The notes: a model not told the origin generated them from the letters alone. Counted from the stretch's first letter, positions 31,787 to 43,724 are shown. The stretch is 64,000 nt of DNA from Muscardinus avellanarius (GCA_963383645.1 OY726560.1:89539093-89603092), one strand, 5' to 3'. Made by a program: numbers and translations.

Positions 31787-31988
31787 ACAGCTGTGTGACA
31801 CAGGCCTGTAATCCAAGTACCTGGAAGGCTGAGACAGAAGGGTTTAGGTTTGAGGCCAGCTTCAGCAACTTAGTGAGACTCCTAGCAACTTAGCAAGACC
31901 ATGTTTTGATCTAAAAAATAAAATATGTCCGGGAATGTTATATGCGAGGTAGAATGTTCCTTGGTTCAATCTCCAGTAAGCACACAAG
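31787..31988 (+). mobile_element. B1-dID SINE, older copy
   Basis: B1 half 'gctgtgtgacacaggcctgt' through 'cttagcaagaccatgttttg'. ID half 'gtccgggaatgttatatgcg' to 'ttcaatctccagtaagc'. Confidence 0.85.
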
Positions 31989-32336
31989 AACCTCTCACAG
32001 TTTTATTTTTTAATCTTTATTGTAGTCTAAGTAGAGGCTTTAATCACTCCCAACCAAAAGTGCTCTGATAATTATAGCTAACTATTTCTGCATCCATCTG
32101 CCTTCATGAGGCTGGGATGCAGTTTGATATCCTCTACTCCTTAGTAGAAAAAAAAAAGCAAAGAGGCCTTTAGGTATTATTATTTACACAGCTCAATTAA
32201 ACTTATGCATTGGAGAATCCGATTAACTAGACTTAAAATATAAAAAAACTTTGACTGAGAAAGTTTTAATACATTGATGTTAATTCTAAGTTTACTAAAG
32301 TCAAAGATGGGGACATTTTAAAATTTTGTGTTTTAA
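31989..32336. other. No recognisable feature
   Basis: AT-rich unique sequence. Confidence 0.5.
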
Positions 32337-32350
32337 AATGGTGACTTCTA

Positions 32351-32556
32351 GCTGGTGTGGTGGCGCAAGCTTATAATCCCCACGCTTGGGAGGGGGAGAC
32401 AGGAGGATCGTGCAGGTTTGAAGCCAGCTGCACTGGCTTAAGAGACCCTGTTTCCAAATTTAAAAAGTATAAAATAGGTCTGGGAGTATAACCCGGATGT
32501 AGAAGGCCTTCCAGGAACCTCAGTACCACCAAAAACAAAACAAAACACACACAAAA
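32351..32556 (+). mobile_element. B1-dID SINE, subfamily A2
   Basis: From 'gctggtgtggtggcgcaagc' to 'aacctcagtaccacc' with tail. It has the short A2 centre (agccagctgcactggcttaa) and ID start 'ggtctgggagtataaccc'. TSD aatggtgacttcta (32337-32350) and aatggcgacttcta (32557-32570), 13/14. Confidence 0.95.
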
Positions 32557-32570
32557 AATGGCGACTTCTA

Positions 32571-33235
32571 AATTCATGAAGCAAGAGATCACATAGATTT
32601 TGATTTCTGCTACAAACTAAGATCATAAAACATTATCAAAGTGAGTTTTTAGATTAAATGGCAAGGCATTCTGCTGTTTCATTCAAGAAGTCCACATTGG
32701 AGTTTAGCTGTGGGGCCTAAAATATTTTTAAGGGTGAAATATAGAAATAGGCCCATATATAATTTTAGACTAAGCAAAAGAAATGAGAAAGTATTGAATA
32801 TGTCTCAACTTCATGTCATATCCCCTCATCCTTCTGTATATCCTCTTTAAGACAGAAAAATATTCATCATGCCGGCTGTATTTGTTGGGCCGAGAAGGGC
32901 TGGCAGGTGGGGTTGGTGACTGAAAACTCTATTTAGAGTGTCAAGACAGAATCTCTCATCTGAGAATGCCTATGAAATTTCAGTCTGCCAAGGATCTTAA
33001 AGTCCACCCAGATACCATGAAGCATTCCTCTTTCCACCCAATCATCTTCCAAAAATCATTGGTCTTAACCTAGTATTTACCCTTAGCATATTTAGACATG
33101 GTTCACTTTAAATATCTCCCCACAAAACTCAGCAAGAGTATGTCAGATGTGAAGTTAAGGTTCCCTTTCCCTATCATACCACTTCCTATACAACCACCGG
33201 TCTCATTCTTGCTTTCTGAGATGTGTTGTCTCTCA
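32571..33235. other. No recognisable gene
   Basis: Unique sequence, with slightly higher GC at 32870-33200. No family identified. Confidence 0.45.
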
Positions 33236-33249
33236 AAATTCCCTATGTG

Positions 33250-33412
33250 TTGCCTGGCGTGTTGGCACAGGCTTCTAATCCCCTCGCTTGGGAGGCTGAG
33301 ACAGGAGGATAGCATAGGTTTGAAGCCAGCCTCAGCAACTTAGTGAGACTCTGTTTCCAAATAAAATATAAAATAGGTCTGGGTGTATCGCCTGGAGGTA
33401 GAAAAAAAAAAT
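33250..33412 (+). mobile_element. B1-dID SINE, subfamily A1, lacking the 3' part of the ID half
   Basis: Begins 'tgcctggcgtgttggcacag'. The ID half stops after 'cctggaggtagaa' and passes directly into an A tail. TSD cctatgtg (33242-33249 and 33413-33420; upstream ttc/aat differ). The 3' end is missing although an A tail is present, which suggests priming from an internal A-rich site or a prematurely ended RNA. Confidence 0.88.
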
Positions 33413-33420
33413 CCTATGTG

Positions 33421-33797
33421 CACAGATATCTAGAAAGATGAACCGAAAAGACTAAAATTTGGTTGCTCTCACCAATTCTTGACATTAACTATGGTAAGAA
33501 GCTATATGTGGCTTATAAGGTTTTATTATCCAGAATTGTATTTTTAAATTTATATTGTCTCACCACTTCCATTGGCTTTCTGCAATATTCATAGTTTTTT
33601 AAAAATTTCTTCATTTCTCTGACATTCATGAAGGGTTATTTATAAGTAGTTTTAAGATGGTCTCTACTCTCAGAGTATACTAGGACTTTCCAATAAAAAT
33701 ATAGACTCTTCAGTAGGAAGTTTATGGCTGTTTTCCATTTTATTCATTGTTCCATATACCTCAGATCACTTAGGGTTAAATATATAGATGTGTGGAG
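33421..33797. other. No recognisable feature
   Basis: AT-rich unique sequence. Confidence 0.5.
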
Positions 33798-33990
33798 CCA
33801 AGCATGGTGGGACACACCTGTAATCCCAGTACTTGGGCTACTGAAACAGAACTGCAGGTTTTAGACCAGCCTTAGGACCTTAGCAAGACTTTCAGAAACC
33901 TAGAAGAACTGTTTCAAAGTAAATAAAAGGGCTAAGAATGTATTTCAGAGATAGAACACCCTCGGACTCAATTCCCAGTACTCCCCCCAA
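33798..33990 (+). mobile_element. B1-dID SINE, older copy
   Basis: 'gccaagcatggtgggacaca' to 'tcaattcccagtactcccc'. B1 and ID halves are both present and diverged. Confidence 0.88.
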
Positions 33991-33998
33991 AATTAAAT

Positions 33999-34085
33999 GT
34001 GTATGCGTGTGTGTGCATGCACATGTGTGCTTGCCTGTGTGTGCATACATGTGTGTGTGGGTGTCTGTGTGTGCATGCGTGTGTG
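33999..34085. repeat. Imperfect (gt)n / (tgca) microsatellite
   Basis: gtgtgtg with repeated gcatgc and gcat interruptions. Alternating purine-pyrimidine. Confidence 0.85.
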
Positions 34086-35721
34086 GAAGGACTTGCCAAT
34101 GGTATTGAATATGTCAATTAGTGGTTGTTTCTCTATTTAATGCTCATGGTTTCTTCTGTATATTTCTATAGAGATTTGCAAAAAAGCACAAAGGTACTGT
34201 TCACAGTTTTGGGCCAGACTATACTCACTTTAGCAGCCACACATATAATAAAACTAATCAATAATGTAAAAAATCTAATATCTAACAAAATTGCTTTTGT
34301 TGCACAATCATTGAATTTAGTCAAGAGTTAGTTCCTAAATTACTCAGGTAACAGCCTCGTTCTGAGTCATGTGAGGAAGAAAAAAGGATTAGGATGTTGA
34401 GGTGGAGAGAGGAAGCAAGACATTTATATAGACGTTACTTCAAAAGTAAAAGTAAATTAAGTTCTTTGGAAAAACAAAAAGAAGAGCAAAGGGATGGGAT
34501 GAAAGGAAAATTACCGATGTGTGTGCAAATATGCATACATTATTTTTCTGTGTGTCCATGTACAAACACATGAGAAAACACAGGAAAATCTGTTTCTTTT
34601 TAGGGTTGACTCTTCTGTGTGTAGTGGGACTTTCTCGTTACATCTGAGCTAAATATTATGTCAAATAGCAGAACACAGTAGTTACTGCACATGATTGTCT
34701 GTGAACTGGGTGGGCAGGAATTCTTCATTTCATAAATCATTTCAGCTTGCTGCTTTAATTCCAAAGCACTGAAAGCCTAAAAAAAGCTCAAGAAAGAACA
34801 AGCTTTTTGTCTCTTCTTATACCACCCCTACTTAGTTTGGATAGATTTTTAGTGTTAATGATTAGTTTTTCTAAAAAGATGTTTCCAACTATCTTTATTG
34901 TTCGGTTTTGGAAGCAAATGGTTAATATATACCTATTTATTTTCTTCATTGCCAGGAAAGCTTAGTACCAAACAATGAAACATATACTGCTCCTTTCCTT
35001 TCTCTGTGCTTATTTATAGCAAAATCTATACCAATGAAATAATGTTATATTATTTTCTTGCTGATTAGTTAATGTTCAGAGTTCAAAATTTTAGCCAAGA
35101 TCCTGAAGTGGTTTTGCTCTTATTTAAAATTTCCTGCTAAAGACATTCTATTACAGCTTTGCAAATAAGTACCTCCAAGGCCTCAAGTTGGGATAAAGGC
35201 AATTTAGTAATTTAAATAAACACCCTTTGCCAATCCCTTTCCTCCCTTCTAGGAGAGTGGGGAAGCAGTTTTCCTCAATTTCAGGTTTCTCCCCATTTTC
35301 TTTAAATAGTCCTTCAGCCTTCAATGAAGAGTTTTCTTTAGGTAAATTGTCTTTAATATGACTTCAGGCAAATGTAGAACACACAGGGTGGGTCAAACAT
35401 GTAGGAAAATTCTGCTTAATAGTTAATTTCAGCGAGTGTTGTTGCATAATTTATCTAAGGGTAAGAAATTTAATTCAGTTCTTTAGACTGTGTGGTTAGC
35501 ATGTTAATCAACATCTTGAACCATGGTGCCCTTATTGGCAGCCAGGAACTCCTCCTCCTCCTCCTCCTCCTTTCCAGTTAATTTTCCACAATAGCTGAAA
35601 ATAAAAATTCCGTTCAGTTCTTTTTGTATCATAAGCCTATCTTTCCACCTCGAATTTTAATAAGTTCCTCATATTTGTTACTGATCTCATATTTAAAATC
35701 AATGAACAGAAACTAGTATAT
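34086..35721. other. 1.6 kb free of recognisable repeats
   Basis: No SINE, LINE or gene. Contains a (cct)n tract at 35549-35571. Passages around 34720-34780 and 35420-35530 (taatttcagcgagtgttg, then gttgcataatttatctaa) have the look of non-coding sequence under constraint, but this rests on texture alone. Confidence 0.35.
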
Positions 35722-35918
35722 AGCCCAGCATGGTGGTACATGCTTGTTTTACTAGTCTTTGGGAGCCTGAGACAAGAAGATTGCAGGTTCACAGCCAGTC
35801 TGAGCAACTTAGTGAGGTCCTTTGTGACTTAGTGAGACTTTGTTTCAAAAATTAATAAAAAATAGAATTGGGCTGGGGTGTAGCTCCAAGGTAGAATGTC
35901 CATGGGTTCAATTCCAGC
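35722..35918 (+). mobile_element. B1-dID SINE, subfamily B
   Basis: 'tagcccagcatggtggtaca' to 'gggttcaattccagcc'. The ID half is 'gggctggggtgtagctccaa'. Its 3' end runs into a ct/ca microsatellite. Confidence 0.9.
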
Positions 35919-35936
35919 CTCTCTCTCTCTCTCTCT

Positions 35937-35982
<46 letters not shown>
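35919..35982. repeat. (ct)n(ca)n compound microsatellite
   Basis: ct run to 35936, then an uninterrupted ca run. Grown from the SINE 3' end. Confidence 0.97.
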
Positions 35983-35988
<6 letters not shown>

Positions 35989-37574
35989 GAGAAAGAAGTC
36001 AAATGAAAGAATGTACTCTTTTTGGTTAAACAGACCTTTTTAATTTTGCCATGGTATTACCAAAACGAGCAGAATCACAGCCGTGATGTGTTAACATGGA
36101 AACAGACGGTGCTAAGTTAGTTTTAAGTTGGTTTTAGTCAATAGGTCTCTGGATTTTCATGACATTTTAAGTATCATTTGCTCTTAATTTTTTCTGAAAC
36201 CTTGCAAACCACACTATATTGAACCACTGTGATTTGATTTCACAAAAGTTAAAAAGAATCATATAAAAACAAATTCATGATTACTATATGGCCAACTTTA
36301 GTAGTTCTTTTCGTATTTTTTAATTTTTTAAAAGAACATAAAAATTAACTATGAATCTCATTATTATGTGGAGTTATAGTGCAGCAATAAAAATTTTTAG
36401 AAACCACTCAAATTGAACAAACTGTGAAAAGTAAAGCACTATGAGAGGTAGACACTAGTTGAGAACTAGTGATTCAGCAAAATAAAACTTCTGAAATACT
36501 TTGCTTTATTCAATTGGAGTTTATATAAAAATAGATTTGCATAAAGATAAAAATTCTGGATTTAATTATTGTAAATCATGGCAAAACAATCAAGTGCAAC
36601 ATATTGTTACGTCCACTCGCACTGGAAGTAATCCTCAAAATATTCATTTGACAAATTTTAGAACAGAAGCGAATGAATGGCCCAATTCATGTTAGGCCCA
36701 ATCCAGCTATGAGACTGTGGCAAAGGATGCTAGATCGCATGTTACTTAGGGGGAGACCAGAGTCAGGAAGAAGATAGGGGGCTCTATGGAAAGTTTCTTG
36801 TGTCTAACTAACTGCCTTCTACCACACTACTGGTTTATTTTTTGTTGTTTTTTTGGGGTTTTGTTTTTTGTTTTGGTGGTTTGGTACCTGTGCATCTCCC
36901 TTTTATCTAACTTAATTTGATTTTGAATTCTGAATTCTGTCTCTTCCAAGAAAAAAAAATTCTAGTTTTAAAAAATATTAATGTATCTTTTTGTATTCTT
37001 TAAAAAAGAAATAAGTATATGTATATTGTTATTTCCATTATATCCTTTTGTATTCTGTTATTAAATTAAGGCCCTGCAGATTCCTAATGTATGTCTTATT
37101 AATAGAAATTCTTGAAAGAAAATGATGAATTGTGAGAAAAAGAGTATTTTTAAATTTAATATAACATACTACATAATAAAACTTGTGGGGAGCATTCTTT
37201 TAATATTTATCTTTTTTTTCTTAGTCATTTTTTGTTTTTTTCTCTTTCGTGATTAGATTTGTTTTCAACTCCTTTATACCAGGGCAGGCACAAGTACTAT
37301 AGCTACTATGGCCTGGAGACAGCTCTTTTACCAAAAAAGAGCCAAGGAATTAATCAGAATTAATCAGAATTAACCAGAATTAATAAGAGGCTTTATACTT
37401 GTGAAAGGAAGAAGGGACGTGAGAAGAGGAGAAAGGTAGAAGATGGTGTAAGAGGAGGCAGGGAGTGGACCTCTGTCCTGTAACCTGTGTTTTGCTCTGA
37501 GCAGCAGTAAGGTATAATCAGTCACATCCTCCTTGTGTGGGGTTTCCTTTGCTACCTTGCTGGCTCAACTGTGA
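35983..37574. other. No recognisable gene; 10-bp tandem at 37349-37389
   Basis: Four copies of a 10-bp unit (gaattaatca) at 37349-37389. T/G-rich simple sequence at 36837-36883. Otherwise AT-rich unique DNA. Confidence 0.55.
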
Positions 37575-37735
37575 ATAATAGTAGTAGCAAAACTTTCATG
37601 AACCCTTATTATGTGCCAAACACCATGCAAAAAGCCTCAGGTAGATTCTTTTATTTTAATTTTCTGAGATAGTGTATGTCTATTCCCTTTACATTCTAAG
37701 AAACAGAGAAATTAAAAGTTGTAGTCACGGTAGTT
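37575..37735 (-). mobile_element. MIR SINE
   Basis: 'aacccttattatgtgccaaa', 'caccatgcaaaaagcctcag' and 'aagaaacagagaaattaaaa' then 'gttgtagtcac' keep the order of a minus-strand MIR. Confidence 0.68.
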
Positions 37736-37892
37736 GGAATTACAATGGTAATAGTAGTTTTGCTACCAACATTCATTTATATTTATGCTACTTATTTATG
37801 CAAGAACAGTTCAAGTATTATTTAATTTTTACAATACTGCAATTTAGACATGCCCATTTCATCTCTCAATGCTGGGTATTTTAAACGTGTTA

Positions 37893-38099
37893 CTTTTATT
37901 TTATTTTTTATTTTTTGTGGTACTAAACCCAGAGGTATTTTACTTCTGAGCTATACCCCCAGACCAATTTTATTTATTTGAAAATAGAATCTCCCTAGGT
38001 TGATGAAAGTCTCACTATTTGCTGAGGCTGTCCTCAAACCTATTATCCTCCTCTTTCAGCCTCCCAAGTACTAGGATTACAAGCCACCACACTCGGCTT
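37893..38099 (-). mobile_element. B1-dID SINE, subfamily B
   Basis: 'ttgtggtactaaacccagag' (ID 3' end) to 'ccaccacactcggc'. Complete dimer. Confidence 0.9.
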
Positions 38100-38234
38100 G
38101 TGTTATTTTTCTTTGTTTAGTATTTATTTATTTTGGATGGATAAAGAACACTAGGTAAAATTCATCCAGCATTCATGTAAATCATTCAAAATTCAAAAAA
38201 ACTCAAATGTAAAATTAAATATTTTAACCCAAAA

Positions 38235-38365
38235 TAAGGCTATTATTTTGCCATCTTACAAACAGAGAAACTGAGGCTTAGTGAAGATCAAAGCCATGCC
38301 CAAATTCACATACACTGCACATATTGTAGTAAAGCTGGCATATAAACCTGGGTCCATCTAGAGCA
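38235..38365 (-). mobile_element. MIR SINE
   Basis: 'ttacaaacagagaaactgag', 'gcttagtgaagatcaaagcc' and 'aaagctggcatataaacctg' match the minus-strand MIR core. Confidence 0.72.
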
Positions 38366-38462
38366 GAATCTGCAAACATCTGAATTGGTCTTGAGAGATA
38401 AGAAAAAATATCATAGTTTCTTTGGATCATTCCAGGGCAAAGCATCCACCAAAAAGGTTGAA

Positions 38463-38790
38463 GATAGCAGGGCATGTTGGTGCAACTTGTAAGTACTTGG
38501 GAGGCTGAGATAGGAGGATCACAAGTTTGCAGCCAGCTTCAGTACTTAGGCCCTTTGCCAACTTAATGAGGCCCTGTTTCAAAAACAAAAAGAATAAGCC
38601 TGCCGTGGTGGCGCACGCTTGTAATTTGGGAGGCTGAGACCGGAGGATCTCGGTTCGCGGACAGCCTCAGCTACTTAGTGAGCCCCTCCGCAACTTAATG
38701 AGACCCTGCTTCAAAACAAAGAATAAAAAATTGGGCAGGGGATGTAGCTCGGAGGTCAAATGCTTCTGGGTTCCATCCCCAGACCCGCAA

Positions 38791-38837
<47 letters not shown>

Positions 38838-38933
38838 AATAAAAAATAAAAAGAATAAAAATTAGGGCTGGGGATGTAGTTCAGAAGTAGAATGCCCCTG
38901 GGTTCATTCCCCAGTACACAGAAAAAAAAAAAA
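38463..38933 (+). mobile_element. B1-dID SINE, subfamily B, interrupted by a nested SINE
   Basis: B1 half at 38463-38590 and ID half at 38860-38927 (gggctggggatgtagttcag, then ttcattccccagtac). TSD of the outer SINE: aaaaaggttgaa at 38451-38462 and 38934-38945. Confidence 0.88.
38597..38849 (+). mobile_element. B1-dID SINE, subfamily C, nested, with (aaat)n tail
   Basis: CpG-rich young copy with 'gagaccggaggatctcggtt', then 'cgcggacagcctcagctac', and ID half 'gggcaggggatgtagctcgg' ending 'ccccagacccgc'. Tail is (aaat)n at 38788-38840. TSD aaaaagaataa at 38586-38596 and about 38848-38858. Confidence 0.92.
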
Positions 38934-38945
38934 AAAAAGGTTGAA

Positions 38946-40512
38946 AAGTCAGATTGTTTGCAGAATTTTAAATATATGTGAGCTTGTAAATAAAATGGAT
39001 TTCTAAGATAAAAAAAGGTGAATTTCAGGAGGCCTGGGTAGCCTCTCACTTGAAATCTTTAAACACAGCTTCTCTTAGCAGGAAGATCATAGCCTGAACA
39101 ATGACTCAACTATCCACTTCCCCTTGACTTGTACATCAACTATTAGCTGGATGTCTTTACTTTTTGCCTAGTGGGCAATTTCTATGACATGACACCCATA
39201 TTTTGATAGAGTGCTTTCTGTACAAATATTCAATGGCACAAACAAAGAGAGTTTGAGAAGTTAAATAATCATGTTTGGATGTAGTTTCAGTCATGCCTTA
39301 CAACTTTGTTATATGATCCAATTGCTTAGCTCACATTTTCTTAGGCAGTTTTTCCTGTGCATTTCCTGAGGTTTCCACAACTAGCCATTTTTCTTTTTTT
39401 TAGGAGAATGGTAGTTAAAATAATAGAGCTTTTAAAGAATCCAAAGTTTAATGATTAGGATTGCAGCCAATGGGTACATTTCCTGTTTTATATGAGAATA
39501 CAGAAAGTAGAATTTCATCCTAATTATTACAAAACAAACATCCTTACCATTTTTTTTCTCTAAAAGACTGATAAGAGAAAGACTCAGCAGATCATAGTGC
39601 TGCAAGAACCTTGTGCTCTAAGAGAAGAAAACAGGAAATGAACCGAGAAAACCAATCTTGATTTCCTCAGACAAGCTGAGAGAAAGGCAGGAGGAACATG
39701 TTTAGATAGCGGTGATGCAATCACAGTTTCACTGTATCATAACAAGGAGACCTGCATATGATCAAACTTTTGCATGTTCCCTCACAAAAGATATTTGGAA
39801 GCAGTATTATTTATTTTCCTGTAGATCGTGAATGGAAAAACCCAGATCTTCAGAAGAAGTCTGGTTTATAATGAAGAACAGTTTTGAGTGTACAAAAGAC
39901 AAAAGAGCCCTACGTTTCCAACCAACATAGTTAAAGTTTTGTGCCAGAAAGGGCAATGAGACTTTTTGTCAAAATGAACCCAACGATATTTGTCTTTGTA
40001 CATTTGAAAATGTTGAGATGGTCACTTTTCTTTTTCCAGGAATTTCATTCTTCTTTACCTTTCAAGAAATTAGATTTTTCTTAATAGAAATTATATCTAA
40101 ATCAGTGAAGCGCAGAATTACCATGCAGCCCAGATCTTTTCTCTGATACATAGCCCCCTGCAGTCTTTGATGATTATTTCTGCCAGCTCTGGGCCAGCTT
40201 TAGTCCTGAAGTGTGGTCTGTCCTTGAGTATGGACCAGTACTGTATAGTACTGTATATTAATGCTAGGTGATAGATCAACTCCAAAAAGAATGTCAGACA
40301 AATGATGAGCCTTACAAAATATCCCCTTGAGGATTTACTCTTCTCTCTGCATAAATGATTTGAGTAAAACTTCTGCCAGCTAAGAATCTGAGTATGGAGC
40401 TCCTGATCCTGGCTTCTCCCATTCGTCTTTATTTGTATATTTTGAGTGAATGGCACTGGCATGTATAAGGAATTTAAAAAAAAATTAGTAACATTTTAGA
40501 AAAGAAAAAGGA
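38946..40512. other. 1.5 kb without recognisable repeats or gene
   Basis: Moderate GC, no SINE or LINE. A 114-codon minus open frame at 40118-40462 has no homologue I recognise and no splice or start context to support it. Confidence 0.4.
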
Positions 40513-40612
40513 AAAGCTGGGCATGGTGGTGAGACCCTGTTTCAAAATAAGGAATAAGAAATAGGGCTGAGGGTATAACTTGGAAGTAGAATGCTTCTAG
40601 GGTCAGCCCCCC
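40513..40612 (+). mobile_element. B1-dID SINE with internal deletion
   Basis: The B1 start 'gctgggcatggtggtgagac' jumps directly to the 'ccctgtttcaaaataagg' end of the B1 half, losing about 90 bp. The ID half is intact to 'ggtcagcc' and a c-run. Confidence 0.88.
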
Positions 40613-40641
40613 CCCCAAAAAAAAGAAAAGAACAAGGAAAA

Positions 40642-40642
<1 letters not shown>

Positions 40643-40720
<78 letters not shown>
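40643..40720. repeat. (ca)n(ta)n compound microsatellite
   Basis: ca at 40643-40673, then ta at 40674-40720. Probable unstable tract downstream of the SINE tail. Confidence 0.97.
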
Positions 40721-40722
<2 letters not shown>

Positions 40723-41504
40723 ATGTATATAGTATGTGTACTTTTATATATAAAGGAAAATATATATATATATGAAAAGAAACTGGCAACGTTAGCTCAT
40801 TAAGAACAGGTGTAGAACAAGAATCACAAGATAAACTTATTGTGTGATAATTTATCTTATCCTTGTTGATTCAGTTAAGGAATTTCACATTTCTTTCTTT
40901 CTTCTCCTGTTAATGAGTCCAAAGCCTTTCTGGGTCTTTGCTACTATCAGGCCTCTCCCTTTCCCTAGGCAGCATCTGTTTCTACCTCCTGAAAGCCCCT
41001 GGCACAATGCTCTAAGTGCCATCTCTCAGGTCTGCCATGGGGCCTGTACAAGGAAAACACTGTTTCAAGCTATAAATGAACAAATGGAAATTCAAACAAG
41101 TACAAAAATTGTGAAATGTTGTTAGTCTGGTAAAGTCAACAGAAATCTTCTGTTAATAATTTTTATATTGGATTCAGGAACGTAAGCTCATTATATTTGG
41201 GAACTCTGGAGTGTCAAGTGAGAAAAAATAATAGATCAAGTTAATGGCTATTAAGTATGTCGTATGTTTATTGATTTTAGAACTTAGGAGAAACATGGCC
41301 ATAGTTCCTATCTTAATATTTTAACCCTTCAAGAGCAGGACAAACAAAAAAGAAGAGGTCAACAATAATGACATATTTTAGTATTCCTTAATATTTATTT
41401 GTGTGTCTGATCATAGCAACTTAAAAATTTAATTGAACACAGAATAAAAATATCTCTTTATGCTTTGTTTATGTATTATAAGTAACCCTAGGTACTTACA
41501 TATT
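40721..41504. other. No recognisable gene
   Basis: A 93-codon plus open frame at 40844-41125 has no recognised homology. Confidence 0.45.
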
Positions 41505-41719
41505 GTTGTTTTTTTGTGGTACTGGGAATAGAATCCAGGGGCATTCTACCTCTGAGCTACCCCTGCCCCCCAGTTCTGTATTTTATTTTGTATTTGAAAT
41601 AAGATCTCACTAATTTGGGGAGGGCCTCACTAAATAGCTAAGGCTGCTGCCAACTCACAATCCTCCTGTCTCAGCCTCCCAGATACTAAGATTACAAACT
41701 TGTACCACCAGGCCCAGCA
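41505..41719 (-). mobile_element. B1-dID SINE, subfamily B
   Basis: 'ttgtggtactgggaatagaa' to 'ccaccaggcccagc'. Complete dimer. Confidence 0.92.
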
Positions 41720-41817
41720 ATTACCTATATATTATAACAATTAAATTTTAAATTTTTAACATTTAATAAGTCTCTAACTGAATATTTTTAAAGAAAAATA
41801 ATTATTCAGTTTCCCCT

Positions 41818-41821
<4 letters not shown>

Positions 41822-41903
<82 letters not shown>
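41822..41903. repeat. (ct)n(ca)n compound microsatellite
   Basis: ct to 41865, ca to 41903. Adjoins the minus-strand SINE at 41918. Confidence 0.98.
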
Positions 41904-41907
<4 letters not shown>

Positions 41908-41974
41908 GTAATTTTTCCACCAGTACTGGTGATTGAACCCAGGGGTGGTTTACATCTAAGCTACACTCCCAGTC

Positions 41975-41976
41975 TT

Positions 41977-42050
<74 letters not shown>
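41975..42050. repeat. (tttc)n microsatellite (SINE tail)
   Basis: Expanded tail of the nested minus-strand SINE. Confidence 0.95.
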
Positions 42051-42246
42051 TGTACTGGGGATGAACCCCAAGAGCATTCTACCTTCGAGCTACACCCCCA
42101 GCCCTATTTTTTTATTCTTTGTTTTGAAACAGGGTCTCACTGAATTGCAAAGGGCCTCACTAAGTAGCTGAGGCTGTCCTCCCAAATGATCCTCCTATCT
42201 TAGCCTCCCAAATGTTGGGATTACAAGAGTGCACCACCATGTTTGC
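42051..42246 (-). mobile_element. B1-dID SINE, subfamily B, nested
   Basis: 'tgtactggggatgaacccca' to 'gtgcaccaccatg'. The ID half has the 'gagctacacccccagccc' start of subfamily B. Confidence 0.9.
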
Positions 42247-42345
42247 TCCTACTTTTTTATTTTGAAACAGGTTCTCACTAAGTTGCTGAAGCTGTCCTTG
42301 AACCTGAAATCTTCCTGTCCCAACTTCTGGTATTATAGGCAAGTT

Positions 42346-43447
42346 CAATCTGGCCTTGCTGAGATAGTGAATTTTATCTCATTCCAATGAAAGTTGTACT
42401 TGCTCCAAGCTTAGAGTCCCAAAGTAGCAGTGATGAGGTAATTAATTCTACTATGATCTGAAATCCCCAGCTACTAAAAATGACTGTCAGAAGGTAAGAA
42501 GGTAAGAAGTTTAAGAATAGAAAATCAAATTTCTAATATGGACAATCTGATGTTCTTATTCATACAATAACCCCGAAATTATTCTACTTTATAATTTTTT
42601 CCATTTTTAATTAAATGAATTGGATTCTGATCAACTTCCTGTAATAGGAAAAGTTCTGTGTAGTAGTTCAGCAATGGCTTCAAGTTAAAATTCCTTGTAT
42701 CCTCTTCCCTTCACCTTCATTCCTGTTTTACATTGAACATTTCTTAACAGTTTCTTAATAGAAAGTTATAAAAGAACTCTAGTCTTGATGTTGTTTGTAA
42801 CACAAGGGCTCATCTAGTTATTTGTGAAACACCCCTTCCTTTCAGAAATATTCAGCTCAGGTTCTAGAAAAACCTACTGGGCTGGTTAGACTATAGATCA
42901 CTCCCTACTGTACCCAGATTTATTTAAGAGGTTCCAAGTAGAACAATGGAAACAGTAGTAAAACCTCAGTAAATGTTGGTGCTCATAAATTAATTTTTGT
43001 GCTGGAGTTTTGAGGATTGTTTTGACCATCAGAGCCATAGACCTTCACAATCCCCATCCAGTTATTTTATTTCATGTCTGTCACTCAAAATACAGAATTC
43101 TGCCCAAGGAGAGAGAGAAGACTGGCACGTCAATCAAGACATTCAACAGATGTTTTACCAAGGTATAAATTCAAAACTTTGTCCAAGTATATGTGTGGTT
43201 ATGGCAGCAAAAATTATCAGATATATGAGTCATCATTTGGTTTATATTTGATTTGAGGAAAGCATAGGAGGTCTAATTTGAAAATTAGTTTAGGTGAAGC
43301 AAATAAAAAGCTACCATGTTGCTCTGCCTAAAGAGTAAAATATTAGCATCCAATAAGAACAGGTGACCTTGCAAATAATAACAGGAAAATGGTTCACCTC
43401 CCTCTAGAATTATATAAACTCTGAGAATAAAATTTTGTCCTTTATTA

Positions 43448-43449
<2 letters not shown>
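42346..43449. other. No recognisable gene
   Basis: Unique sequence. A possible MIR tail (ctcagtaaatgttggtgctc, 42966-42985) is too short to call. Confidence 0.45.

Positions 43450-43483
<34 letters not shown>
43450..43483. repeat. (gt)n microsatellite
   Basis: About 16 gt units. Confidence 0.97.
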
Positions 43484-43485
<2 letters not shown>

Positions 43486-43544
43486 TGTGTCCCATATCAT
43501 ATTCACAAGTACCCCAACCACTACCACTTCACAATAATACAATT

Positions 43545-43724
43545 TTTTTTGGTGGTACCTGGAATGGAACCCTTCTATCTCTGGGCTACACTCCCAGACC
43601 TATTTTATATTTTATCTGGAAACAGGGTCTCTTAAGCCAGCAAGGCTGACTTCGAACCTGAGTGATCCTCCTGTCTCCGCCTCCCAAGCACGGGGATTAC
43701 AAGCGTGCACCACCACGCCCAGCA
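43545..43724 (-). mobile_element. B1-dID SINE, subfamily A2
   Basis: 'ggtggtacctggaatggaac' to 'ccaccacgcccagc'. Short A2 centre (cttaagccagcaaggctgac). CpGs retained. Confidence 0.93.

Larger units (their letters stand above)
41918..42345 (-). mobile_element. B1-dID SINE, older copy probably interrupted by a nested SINE
   Basis: ID end at 41918-41974 (cagtactggtgattgaaccc .. actcccagtc), and linker plus B1 half at 42250-42345 (ttttattttgaaacaggttc .. ggtattataggcaag). The nested SINE with a tttc tail lies between them. I found no clean TSD. Confidence 0.72.

Noticed and set aside
36837..36883. T/G-rich run as a telomere-like or regulatory repeat
   Set aside because: Irregular tttg simple sequence without the ttaggg unit.
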